Shown in pieces: positions 51,746 through 61,152 of a stretch of 62,000 bases of DNA. The notes under the pieces were generated by a model. It made no database searches and was not told the origin of the DNA. It was given only the letters and a program-made list of their open reading frames with translations. How positions within the stretch are numbered: the stretch's first letter is position 1; every line of letters begins with the position of its first letter. Both the position numbers and the translations under genes were made by a program. This DNA comes from Liolophura sinensis. Taxonomy: Eukaryota > Mollusca > Polyplacophora > Chitonida > Chitonidae. The DNA lies in the NCBI RefSeq assembly GCF_032854445.1, contig NC_088300.1:73275005-73337004 (forward strand), written 5' to 3'.

Positions 51746-52266
51746 CTGCCAAAGTTGAATTTAATATGTTAAAAACATATAGGTATAATTATGCTGTTGC
51801 ATACATGCCATTCAGAATGAAGAGGATAGTCCAATGACTGGTTGACCCGTATCAGTATAATGGCTCAGGCGGGGCGGCTTACTTCCCTTCGGTAAGTTGT
51901 CTCAGTGAAGCAGCACTAGATAAAAGAGTGGTGGAAATCCGTCCTGCAACAAGGAGGTACATTACATACACCCTGAAGGATTCCTTCGTCGTCATGTGAC
52001 TGAAAAATTGTTAAGTACACTGTTAAACTCCAAGCACTCACTCACAGATTTTGCCTTAGGCAAGACAAAATGTGTTCTGTAACCCTCTGACACAAGACTT
52101 TAAGAAATACATGTAGCAATTGCTGCTCACTGAGTACATTTGTACTTGGCACAGACTGGTGTTAACAACATAAGACAAGATAAGGTCTGAAATGGTGGAT
52201 TTTGAGTCTGATTTCTGAACTGATGTCTGGTGTTCTTTAATACACTTGTCTAGGGGTCGACAGGAC

Positions 52267-52350
52267 TCACCAATTGCAGCTGTAACCAGTACTACACTGG
52301 CTGCAATTGTAACCAGTACTACATTGGCTGCAGCTGTAACCAGTACTACA
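52267..52350. repeat. Three 27-bp repeats with a hydrophobic minus-strand frame
   Basis: Three copies of a unit like GCAGCTGTAACCAGTACTAC + ATTGGCT. On the minus strand they encode three VVLVTAA-type repeats, hydrophobic enough for a membrane span, and end in a GTGAGT donor whose phase (1) fits the exon at 51745. It could be the next exon of the death-domain gene, but the unit runs into the Penelope-like sequence and may belong to it. Confidence 0.35.
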
Positions 52351-52815
52351 CTGATGAGTCCTGTGGCCTTTTCAGGCCACATCAAAGAAAACCCAACTCA
52401 CTAAATCAACTGGAACAATATCAAGACCCTTAACACCAACTTACATCACTGGAAACAAAGAAAACTACAAGAATCCCTTAACCCAGCCCTCAATAGAGAC
52501 ATGGGTATCTACCTGCCATCTCCTTATGATCTGTTAATCCTCCAGCAACCCCACAGAGCCTAATCCGATTATATGTATACCATTCTACTTGTTACTGATT
52601 TATTTTAGATAAACTTTCCATTGTTTATCCTTTGTTTATACTTTGTTAAACTTTTGAACTCTGTTATCTCTCTTTGACACTTGTAACTCAGGCTGTGGAT
52701 ATATAAACTTTTACTGATCTCAACCAATTTAAAATGATGCTAGTATCGTCATCGAAACATTGTGTGCTTAATAAACAAGAAGTTGTCATCCATAAGAAAT
52801 CAATCGTGTCTTTGC
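52351..52815 (+). mobile_element. Penelope-like retroelement, 3' end
   Basis: A plus-strand frame (stop TAA at 52561) carries HWKQRKLQESLNPAL and LNRDMGIYLPSPYDLL, the typical C-terminal end of the GIY-YIG endonuclease in Penelope-like elements. One in-frame stop (52402) shows it is defective. The following 250 bp is AT-rich 3' UTR-like DNA ending near AATAAACAAGAAGTTGTC. The call rests on recalled family motifs. Confidence 0.5.
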
Positions 52816-53370
52816 TTGACTCTCAATTTCTAAATGCCACTGAAAGAAGTTAACATAATATTTTGGTTGGTGCAGCACAAAATGGCAAATCTCCCAGCTA
52901 TTAACACAGCTAAACAGAGTCCCATTTGTTATTTATATGCTCGTTTCGTCTTATGCCAATAAGCTGGCCCCTGTCAATATATTATTTGGTGCAGGACATT
53001 GTCCTGGTCCTGCTGCTTATTTTCAGGCTTGAACTGCATCTCATGGTGTAGTTATATATATTACTCAGGTTAGGATAATGCCACACCACTGCACTGGGTA
53101 GGTTCTGTAATTCTTATAAACTACAGCAGCCGGGGCATTCCCCAACCCACGTTCAACTCGTTAATGGAAAAACTCCCAAAGACTAGGCCTTCCCTTGATA
53201 TATCTGGCCCCTACATAAGGCCCTTAGGGGACTGCCCACCACCCTCATCAGTCCGGTTCTCACGGCACCCTCGCCAGCCCGGCCAGTTACGGTCAACATG
53301 ACCACCAACTAACCTTGCAAGTCGAACTCCCATTAGAGAGAGAGATTGCTGTAGATATACCAAGAGCGCC
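52816..53370. other. Transition from host/Penelope DNA to Polinton-like element, no gene
   Basis: From AT-rich to GC-rich over about 400 bp. The words GTCCTGGTCCTGCTGC and CCCTACATAAGGCCCTTAGG occur; the latter contains a short palindrome. The element's left end or terminal repeat should lie here, but its partner is outside the window. Confidence 0.35.
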
Positions 53371-53643
53371 ATGAAGGGGCATAATCACTGCGCCTGGCTG
53401 ACGGACGAGGAGTTTGATGAAGATGAGAAAATGGAAAGAAAGGACAAGGAGTTTGATGAATATGATGAAAAACTGGAAAGAGAGCTATTCATCTTTATGT
53501 GTCAACGGTGTGTAACCCCAGAGATGTTTGAGGCCCTAGAACGGTCCACACCGGCTCCCTGCAGAAAGCAGCCAACCCCAGCGATTGGCAGAAAGCGGCC
53601 AGACTTGGTCTTCATGCAGACCCCTGAGAAGCAGGGAAAGTGA
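53371..53643 (+). CDS. Acidic hypothetical protein of the Polinton-like element
   Basis: 90 codons from an ATG in good context to TGA. The first half is very acidic (DEEFDEDEKMERKDKEF) and contains a repeated EFDE word; the second half is Pro/Arg/Lys-rich. No known domain is seen. It sits upstream of the ATPase on the same strand. A Pro/Ser-rich tandem repeat directly follows, so the original C-terminus may be altered. Confidence 0.5.
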   Translation: MKGHNHCAWLTDEEFDEDEKMERKDKEFDEYDEKLERELFIFMCQRCVTPEMFEALERSTPAPCRKQPTPAIGRKRPDLVFMQTPEKQGK

Positions 53644-53664
53644 TTGGATCATCTAGATGAGCCT

Positions 53665-53835
53665 TGGGAGGCTCCCAGCTACGGCTCCTCCCCCCCGAAG
53701 GCTCCCAGCTACGGCTCCTCCCCCCGAAGGCTCCTCCCCCTGAAGGCTCCTCCCCCCGAAGGCTGCCAGCTACGGCTCCTCCCCCTGAAGGCTCCCAGCT
53801 ACGGCTCCTCCCCCCGAAGGCTCCCAGCAGGCTTA
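53665..53835. repeat. Minisatellite GCTCCCAGCTACGGCTCCTC type
   Basis: Six or seven C-rich units of GCTCCCAGCTACGGCTCCTC + CCCCCGAAG with internal deletions. Small Pro/Ser/Leu-rich ORFs here (53644-53846) are produced by the repeat. Confidence 0.88.
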
Positions 53836-53954
53836 CCGTGAAGTGAATTGGCCCTAGGATGGACCACCACCCTCACAGCCGGAAGGGGCCCACACCACAT
53901 TACTACCCAAAATAAAACTGGCTTAGGACGGCTCCCAACATCAGGATACTCACC

Positions 53955-55605
53955 GCGCATGACGATGTCGTGGGGGGCGCCAACATCGCTGTTATCTGCG
54001 GGTAGACGGGGTGTGGTAAAACGGTGTTTAGCTTGAGGGTCTCTTCCGCGGGGCGTTCCGCCACATCGTGATCCTAAGCCCCACACTCCAGTCTAACAGA
54101 TCATACCAGCAGCGGCCATGGGTGTTTTCAGACCCCCGAGGTCTACTGCCTTAACCGCGCTGTACAAGCTTTTCCAGAGGGAGCCCACACTGTACATCAT
54201 CGATGACTGTAGCACTCTGAAGGACTTGATGCAGAAAAGGGATATGCTCACTTCCCTAGCATTCTCCGGCCCACACACTAACCAAAGAGTGTGGGTCCTC
54301 ACTCCAAAGTATAATTCCGTCCTCAAGGACCTGCGCGAGCAGACGCTTTGGGTTGCCCTCTTTCACTGTAAAGATCAGGACTCGTTTGAAGGCTGTCTAC
54401 GAGAGAACGATGTCATCCCGGCAGTTCATCAGCTGCTTGCAGAGAAGCGGCACGCTAAGCTTGTATTGAATCCTTCAGCAATGTATTGTCTGAATCCACA
54501 TGTGGTGTGCCTTAAGGGTCTATTCTGGGACCAATCCTATTCTTATTATATATAAATGACATATCAAAGGTAACAGATGTCCTAAATATCATACTCTTTG
54601 CAGACAATACTGGCACAACTTACTCCTGTGAAAATGTTGATGAGGCTATCACTACTTCATCTTAAGAGCTAGGAAAGCTGAACACTTGGTTCTGTGCAAA
54701 CCGCCTTTCACTAAATGTTAACAAAACAAAGTATATGTTAATCTCGCCCGCTTGTAGACATAGACCACAAATTACTGTTCCCTTGACTGTTTCCTAGACA
54801 GAGGTTAAATGAGTCAGGGAGTTCAAATTTATTCGTTTTATCTTCAACAAAAAGCTAAATTGGACGTCACACATAGATTGTATTCGTAAAAAGGTCTCGA
54901 GGAATCTAGGTATATTAAAGAACATTAAGGACTCAGTGAATAATAAAACACTTTTTATCCTTTATTACTCTTTGAACTACTCTTATTTTTCATACAGGAA
55001 TATTTTGTGGGCAAACATGTGTAAGTCTCACTTGCAACCTCTGCAAATATTGCAAAAATGCGCTATTTGAATTGTCTATGTCTAAGTCCCTAGAAAACAC
55101 TCTTGAAATTCTGCCCTTATCTGAACTGAACATTTTTTTCTACTAATATGATATTGCATAAATTTTGTTATCACCCCGAAGTATTACCACCTAACTTCAA
55201 TAATTACATTATTAAAAACATTGACGTAGGTCACTATGGCACAACACCTCGGCCATTAGATCTTTATGGAAACCTATTTAAAAGTAATCTGTCCTATCAT
55301 TCACTTAAAGTAGCTGGCCCTCGGGAATGGATATTCAGTCAATTTCCTTATTCAAATCTAAACTGAAATCGTATATGCTGCAGCACTTATTCTCCGTTTA
55401 GTCTAACACACAATAATATACTTGATAGTCGTTACCATAAGTACCTGTTAATGGGATAGAGCAAGTTCCATGGAGCTTTATTCCCACCAGTATGTTTCTG
55501 TATGTTTATATGAATGTTTTGTTTTGTATATTATATTATATTGGTGAATAAACAAACAAACAAACAAACAAGACTGATCAGCCAGCTGCATATCAGGTAT
55601 GCTAG
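53955..55605 (+). pseudogene. Polinton-type FtsK/A32-like ATPase, broken and split by a LINE
   Basis: This family is thought to drive genome packaging in Polinton-like viruses. A Walker A motif (TGCGKT) lies at 54006-54023, but a TAG stop (54003-54005) replaces the residue just before it. The frame shifts before the Walker B (LYIIDD, about 54195). Further family-like text (VWVLTPKYNSVL, LREND) runs to about 54470. There a LINE interrupts it; a short C-terminal remnant resumes at 55570 and stops at 55603-55605. Start codons at 54118 are internal. Non-functional. Confidence 0.75.
54470..55569 (+). mobile_element. 5'-truncated non-LTR retrotransposon inserted in the ATPase
   Basis: A frame with several stops carries reverse transcriptase words: GSILGPILFLLYINDI, LFADN (in place of FADD), LSLNVNKTKYM and WTSHI, followed by a C-terminal stretch to about 55370. 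This order fits a Jockey/CR1-like LINE. It ends in AATAAACAAACAAACAAACA, a short tandem 3' tail typical of some LINEs. The insertion separates two parts of the ATPase that would otherwise be contiguous. Many stops show it is old. Confidence 0.8.
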
Positions 55606-55810
55606 CATATATCCTATCACACAGCTGCTGTTGTTTGCAGCAATTGCGGTACAGTCCCTTTTTTTTATTGGACTCATGTACAACTATATTACACTAAGGC
55701 GCCTGTTCGTGGATATATATGCAACATCTATCACACCTCTTCTCCACGTGTTCCGAAGGAATAGAATGGACAGTGACGACCTGATCAACCAGCTGCTTGA
55801 TGAAGTGTAG
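55590..55810 (+). CDS. Small membrane protein of the Polinton-like element, start lost or unclear
   Basis: About 70 open codons overlap the end of the ATPase remnant. A hydrophobic span (QLLLFAAIAVQSLFFIGLMY) is followed by a basic turn and a charged tail ending DDLINQLLDEV. The only in-frame ATG (55676) lies inside the span, so the true start is uncertain. The function is unknown; a virion membrane or accessory protein would fit the context. Confidence 0.4.
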
Positions 55811-55834
55811 GGACATCGTCCCCGTGCTGGGCCC

Positions 55835-56386
55835 ATGCCCACAGCACAAACAACATGCCCAAAGCTTATGGGTCTAGAGGCCAGTCATACGATGGGGGCA
55901 CTTCCGGCGCCAGCGAGGGCACAGCATAGGGATAGGCTGGCCAAAATTGTGGCAGGTGGGCAGGCCAAGCAGTATTTTGGGGAAGACGTGTCAGCCGACA
56001 AAATCGACTCGAGCGACGAAGATATCAAAAGGTTGTTCTCCCGGTATGAAGCCCATCTGGGCGCCCAAATGACTATGACTCTCAAGGAGGCTGCATTGCA
56101 GATGTATTCGATGGCCGCAAGCAGATTTCTACCAATTCCACCCAAGAAACGACTGAAGTTAGTAGAAGAGCTAGAGGCAGACTTACCTGTTGCACATGTG
56201 CTTAGTAGTGCTACGTGTCAGCTGTATCGCAGCTATGGCATGTACTTAACCCCACTAACCATGGTGCATTGCTCATTTAAATGCACCTACCCTAGGCAGG
56301 ATGAAGAAGAAGATGAGCTCTACAGAAGAGCCGGGGAATGCAGGGGCACAGCCAGTGGAAGTCAGGCTGACAGCGGGGAGCAGTAA
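55835..56386 (+). CDS. Hypothetical 183-aa protein of the Polinton-like element
   Basis: One of the few unbroken frames in the element, ATG at 55835 to TAA. It is mainly helical, with RYEAHLGAQMTMTLKEAALQ and a central SRFLPIPPKKRLKLVEELEA, and ends acidic (DEEEDEL). No domain is recognised. Its 3' end overlaps the start of the next gene, as in a compact viral-type layout. It may be a structural or regulatory protein, but this is inferred only from position. Confidence 0.55.
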   Translation: MPTAQTTCPKLMGLEASHTMGALPAPARAQHRDRLAKIVAGGQAKQYFGEDVSADKIDSSDEDIKRLFSRYEAHLGAQMTMTLKEAALQMYSMAASRFLPIPPKKRLKLVEELEADLPVAHVLSSATCQLYRSYGMYLTPLTMVHCSFKCTYPRQDEEEDELYRRAGECRGTASGSQADSGEQ

Positions 56387-56780
56387 CGAGGAACAAACAA
56401 GTGCAAGTGCTAGTCGTGACAAAGATCCCAAGAAAATTGCCCCTGGGAAGGCTGGTGCTGCGGCGAGAAAGGCAAAAAATGCAAAGATTTTGAACGAACT
56501 TTGGGAAGTGAAAGCTTCTCTGCAACTCGCGGAAGGCCCCGCCCTCGACCCCCATGCCCCGGACCCCCGTGGGGACGCAAGCCGACGAATGTTAAAAGCT
56601 CTATTGGGCGTTGGCTATCATCGCTGGCCTTGGAGTGCTATTCTTCATGCGCAACAACCCCTGTGAGGCTCTTAAGCCTCGGCCTCTTGCAGCCATTGAC
56701 CCGGCAGACTCCGCAGACCTGCAGACAAGCCACCCACCAGATAATCATCTGAAGAGAAACCGCAACCCGCATTATATGAA
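56301..56780 (+). pseudogene. Hypothetical membrane-anchored protein, frameshifted
   Basis: The start is likely ATG 56313 (MSSTEEPGN), overlapping the previous gene. The first part is polar and Lys/Ala-rich (AGAAARKAKNAK). Near 56610 the frame shifts; in the other frame a hydrophobic span of about 15 residues is followed by a Pro/Asp-rich tail to TAA at 56782. One indel therefore seems to separate the two halves. Function unknown. Confidence 0.4.
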
Positions 56781-56804
56781 GTAAGTGGCTTGTGACAATA
56801 ACAA

Positions 56805-57044
56805 CATGACAACTCCAGCTACCGATGGGAAGATGCTCGTAAACGTACTATACCACAGCGCAGTCATCTCTGGCTTCGTGGGTTGGTTGAGCTGGGGAAG
56901 ATGGTCATTGGAGGCGCCCCTCCCAAGCTAAACTTCGACGCCCCTCCCCCCGGCAGTCGGGATGGTGCTCGCGGCCCTTGCGATGATGACTAAGGACACG
57001 CTTATTAAACAGGGGCTCATTCCAGTAGATATCATGAAGCAAGA
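56805..57044 (+). pseudogene. Remnant of a small membrane-type ORF
   Basis: ATG at 56805 opens MTTPATDGKMLVNVLYHSAV and a hydrophobic stretch, then the frame breaks at about 56890 and continues in another frame with a Pro-rich part. A short broken piece only; no family recognised. Confidence 0.3.
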
Positions 57045-57479
57045 ATGGCATCTGTCGCAATGATGGTGGGCAGTGCGTTGGTAAATGCTTTTGCCTTTTC
57101 AGGGTTGAACTACTTCTTCTCCATGCTAAGGTCTCCCGGTGTAGACAAGGAGCGGAAGTGCCATGACAAAGCAGTAGAGCAGCTCCAAACAGCCCAGGCA
57201 GCATTGGCCCCAAAAAGAACTGAGCGCTTCGACTGCATAAATGACCAACTCTGACGACAGGGGCACGCCATTCAAACATTTCGGGATGTCAGCGCTGCCA
57301 TCCACAAGTATGCCAGGGTGACAGACAAACGCGTTGATCAGCTGGGGCCCGAGCTTCAGCTCACCAATTTCTATGCGCTGTCTGAAGACCAGAAACACCG
57401 TGTGATTACCTTTGCTGTCCTGGGAATGTGTATGACCAGCCTCGTGAGCCATGGGATAGCAATTACACTCACCAAGTAA
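57045..57479 (+). pseudogene. Two-span membrane-type ORF with one in-frame stop
   Basis: ATG at 57045 to TAA at 57477, interrupted by a single TGA (57252-57254). It has a hydrophobic segment at the start (MVGSALVNAFAFSGLNYFF), a long charged helical middle, and a second hydrophobic segment before the end (VITFAVLGMCMTSLV). Function unknown. A role at a virion or cell membrane is a guess from its topology. Confidence 0.45.
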
Positions 57480-57550
57480 CCAGAAAAACCTTCCAGGGCT
57501 CCTTGCCTCAGTAGTGAGACTGGCAAATTTTTTCCGCGCCTTGTATACCA

Positions 57551-57708
57551 TGATCGGTCTTCCCGATGCGCTATACTTCGCAATGATAGAGGTCAGTCTG
57601 AGTGCCCGTCATTACAAGATCCCTGGCCCTGTGGCGCACACAATGCGTGATATTGCTCAAGAATGGATCGATCTCTGGCGGCGAGATGAAAGGGCAATGA
57701 TGAGGTAA
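57551..57708 (+). CDS. Small hypothetical ORF before the integrase
   Basis: About 52 codons from ATG 57551 (MIGLPDALYF) to TAA at 57706. Amphipathic and helical, with no known domain. The end overlaps the region where the integrase N-terminus begins in another frame. Confidence 0.35.
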
Positions 57709-57714
57709 GCTGGC

Positions 57715-59590
57715 TAACCTTACCAACCTCCGAGAGTCGACCAGGCAACTGTCAGAGCTGGTCGCTGAAGCCTGTTGGAGACTGATCGGCTTGCTGGAAT
57801 ACCTCACATACCACGAGGTGATAGATGGATCAGAAGCTGGAATATCTCACATACCACGAGGTGATAGATGGATCAGAAGCTGGAATATCTCACATACCAC
57901 GAGGTGATAGATGGATCAGAAGCTGGAATATCTCACATACCACGAGGTGATAGATGGATCAGAAGCTGGAATATCTCACATACCACGAGGTGATAGATGG
58001 ATCAGAAGCTGGAATATCTCACATACCACGAGGTGATAGATGGATCAGAAGCTGGAATATCTCACATACCACGAGGTGATAGATAGATCAGAAGCTGGAA
58101 TATCTCACATACCACGAGGTGATAGATGGATCAGAAGCTGGAATACCTCACATACCACGAGGTGATAGATGGATCAGAAGCTGGAATATCTCACATACCA
58201 CGAGGTGATAGATGGATCAGAAGCTGGAATATCTCACATACCACGAGGTGATAGATGGATCAGAAGCTGGAATATCTCACATACCATGAGGTGATAGATG
58301 GATCAGAAGCTGGAATACCTCACATACCACGAGGTGATAGATGGATCAGAAGCTGGAATATCTCACATACCACGAGGTGATAGATGGATCAGAAGCTGGA
58401 ATATCTCACATACCACGAGGTGATAGATGGATCAGAAGCTGGAATATCTCACATACCACGAGGTGATAGATGGATCAGAAGCTGGAATATCTCACATACC
58501 ACGAGGTGATAGATGGATCAGAAGCTGGAATATCTCACATACCACGAGGTGATAGATGGATCAGAAGCTGTCTCGCGTCTACAATAGCCCCAAGGGCTAC
58601 TGGAAAGGCATTGCAGCCATACTGAAGCTAGTGGCTGCAGCTAAAGCTTCTGAAGGCACAGCTCGCGACTGGCTCAAGAAGCAGGCCATCTGGCAGGTAT
58701 ACTTGCCCTGCCCCAAGCAGATACTAAGGCCCATAATTGCATGTTTTGGTGCCGAATGAAGTCCATCAGGCTGATTTTCTGTTTCTGCCGCATGATTGGC
58801 CAGGTCGAGGGTGGAAGCTCTACAAATACGCTCTTACCACTGTCGACGTGGCTCCTCGGCATAAGGAAGCCGAACCCTTGGCAAACCAAAGAAGTCAAAG
58901 AGGTCGCTGATGCCCTGTCCTGCATTTACAAGCGAGGCCGCTTGAGATGACATAAATTGCTCCAGGTTGACCCGGGGTGTGAATTTATGGGCGCCACAAG
59001 CCAGGTGCTGGCAGAACACGGCATATTAATCAGCGTGGGTGGGTGAAGGTGCACTGAGACCACGGCATTGTGGAGCGTTTCAACCGCACTATGGCTGAAC
59101 AGCTCTTCGGCCATTAGTATGCCCAGGAGATGCGTCTCCCTCCCGGTCAACAATCCCTGGAATGGGTGGCCTGGCTATCTGCTGTGGTGTATTGCTCTTA
59201 ACAATGAAGTGACCTGCCTCACTGGCAAGAAACCTAAGGATGCCATCAAAGCAAAAACAATGACATAAAAGCCCTCCTCCACTGTTCCAGGCTGTCCTGT
59301 TGGCCTTCGTGAGCAAAAGCTCCCTTCTGAGGTTGGCGTTCGCTATCAATAACAGCTAGGTGAGCTGGAAGGTGGTCGCCACAGAGCAACCAACCCTGTG
59401 TCGTCTCTAGGAGTGTACCGGCGTGGACGCTCGGTTAGCAAGCCTGACGAGCCTGTGCTCTACTACCTGCTAGACGGCCCACCACCGGGGTTTGGCTGCA
59501 AGGAAGTTCTTGTCATTCCACCTGATACCAAACTACCACCAAATGGGGATATGCCTAGAATAACGTTGAGAACTGCAGCCCCTCTTTTTT
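57715..59590 (+). pseudogene. Polinton-type rve integrase, heavily broken
   Basis: Integrase of the retroviral/Polinton type, which inserts element DNA. The N-terminal part (from about 57715, ELVAEACWRL) is cut by an 18-unit minisatellite. It resumes at 58556 with GYWKGIAAILKL and DWLKKQAIWQVYLP. The core acidic residues can be placed: TTVDV (Asp at 58844), VDPG (Asp at 58969) and VERFNRT (Glu at 59073). The last two are about 35 codons apart as in a D,D-35-E core, but on different frames. The C-terminal part is open again at 59398-59560 (VYRRGRSVSKPDEPVLYYLL). Many stops and shifts make it inactive. Confidence 0.8.
57795..58568. repeat. 43-bp minisatellite inside the integrase gene
   Basis: About 18 very uniform units of AGAAGCTGGAATATCTCACA + TACCACGAGGTGATAGATGG + ATC. 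The unit is a piece of the integrase reading frame; because 43 is not a multiple of three the expansion destroys the frame. The near-identity of the units suggests a recent expansion, more recent than the rest of the decay. Confidence 0.95.
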
Positions 59591-59813
59591 GGTTACACTC
59601 CTAACAAGTCAGCCTGACATTATCATGGGTGTGGCCTTCGGCATTGTCCAGGCGTTCAACACTAAACTGCTGGGTAGGCTTGGGCTGGTAGACCCAGAGG
59701 AGCTTGATGTTGCAGGTGGCAGTGCGGTTATTGTGAGACGCCTTGAGCTGCAATATACCGACCTTCACATCAAACCTGAGCCCCATGGCTTGGTCCTGGC
59801 GCTTGTAGGCCAC
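59560..59813 (-). pseudogene. HNH-like nuclease module, C-terminal to the helicase region
   Basis: A minus-strand frame carries FSVERLDNAEGHTHDNVRLTC, which resembles the HNH core (xxDRxDNxxGHTxxNVxLxC). An in-frame TAG follows the Cys, and after it ECNQKRG continues the second metal-binding pair. The first Cys pair is damaged (one Cys is visible). It lies at the 3' end of the minus-strand polymerase/helicase block and converges with the integrase C-terminus. Confidence 0.55.
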
Positions 59814-59873
59814 CAGTTTCCTCTGGATTGCAGAGCTGCTGCTTGGTCGGTTGTCTAACCTCAGAACCCTCCT

Positions 59874-60810
59874 CTAGGGGAGAGTCCACCTGTTCAAGCT
59901 GGTGCATATACTCCACACGCGACACAGCAAGGTAGGCAAGGCTTCACCATTGGAGATAGTTGTCGATAATCCAGATCTTTTGGGGGTCATGGAAGGTGAA
60001 GCCCTGAGAACCATGGACCGTGAAGGCGTGGTCGAGTTGCCAGTCCATGCCCGATTTTCCGTCCATAACCTCTTCAGCATAGCAGACAGGCACCTCAGTG
60101 ACATCATTGAGGACGAGCAGTTCCTGATTTGGCCTGCTGCCATCGTAGATTGGAGGCCCTGGAATCGCAACAAGGCAGTTCTGGCAGCGTGTGTCCATTG
60201 GGCTGTAGAGTAGGGGCACTGGGACGTCCGGGAAGAGGTCCTTATGGCAATGGAATAGCAGTTCCTGTGCCCGGTTGCCCACTTTCTGTCTCGAAGTCAA
60301 GATGAGGTTGCCTCCCTGCCTATCCCACCCGTGGGCAGCGCCTTCCGCATCTCTTGGCATTGGACTTTGTCAGGCTGGAGGCAGATAGCCCTTTTGAGGG
60401 CCTTCAGCATATCGTCTTTGGCTCGATAGTCGACATTGACCTTCTCATAATAGTGTGCTCTCTGCAGTAGCCAGTTATGCGGCACTGAGCCTACAACTGG
60501 TGGTGGTTGGCCTTGATCACCGCAACAGATAACCTGCACACTCCTGTGTTCTAACCAGTCGAGGACCCTGTCGCAGATGATGACACAGGGATGTATTTCT
60601 GGCCCATTCTTGCTGGAGTCCACTCAGCCTGCCCACTCCAGCAGAAGAAGCTGTGATAAGTCTGGGGCTTGACTCCTCTGGCCCGCATCTCCTCCGCCAG
60701 ACTCCTCTGACAGTCGGTGTAAAGACGAGAGGGTCTCTGGGGCGGAAGAGCTCAATCACTCTTGTGGTCTGACCACTGCCTCCACCACCATTCAGGTAGC
60801 TCAACTGGTG
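59874..60810 (-). pseudogene. Superfamily 1 helicase remnant of the Polinton-like element
   Basis: Several minus-strand frames together show SF1 (Pif1/RecD-like) motifs in the right order. They are: a Walker A-like loop (GGGGSGQTT at about 60760-60790, with Gln in place of the usual Lys); a motif II-like IICDRV (Arg in place of Glu, about 60570); motif III CCGDQGQPPP; VDYRAKD; and a late TVHGSQGFTF (motif V/VI region, about 60000). Frames change at least at about 60720, 60350 and 60170. Substitutions at both nucleotide-binding motifs mean it cannot be an active helicase. Confidence 0.7.
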
Positions 60811-60816
60811 TCAGGG

Positions 60817-61152
60817 TCAGCAGGTCAGCATAGCATGGCGCTGAACTGGGAATGAGGCCGTTTTGTTGCCTTTTGTATTCATGTTCCAAAGGCATGTATA
60901 GTTGCTAGCCCTTTTCACGCCACTGGGCTGGGGATACCTGGGGGTGGTACAGATCCCCCAGGCATTCAGGCAGTTCACACACAACGCATCTCCACAGTCG
61001 CAGAGCTGGGGTGCCACATAAGCCTCAACCCCCTTGAGCTTGTGTAGTGCCGTTCTCTGGACGTAGTTGCTGTCAGTAGCCACCCTGACAGCCTCTTCTG
61101 GTCCGAACCTCGAAAATATAGAGATCAGGTTGATGTGGACATATGCGATCAT
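60817..61152 (-). pseudogene. DNA polymerase B, motif C part
   Basis: A minus-strand frame with YVHINLISIFSRFG followed by VRVATDSNYV, which fits the YxDTDS region (motif C) of family-B polymerases with one Asp replaced by Ala. A Cys-rich segment follows (CDCGDALCVNCLNAWG), which could be a zinc-binding insertion. A stop closes the frame just before the helicase region. Confidence 0.6.

Noticed and set aside
53799-54086. 95-codon minus-strand ORF
   Set aside because: Antisense to the ATPase P-loop region and the C-rich minisatellite.
59589-59858. 89-codon plus-strand ORF
   Set aside because: Shadow of the minus-strand HNH/helicase C-terminal region.
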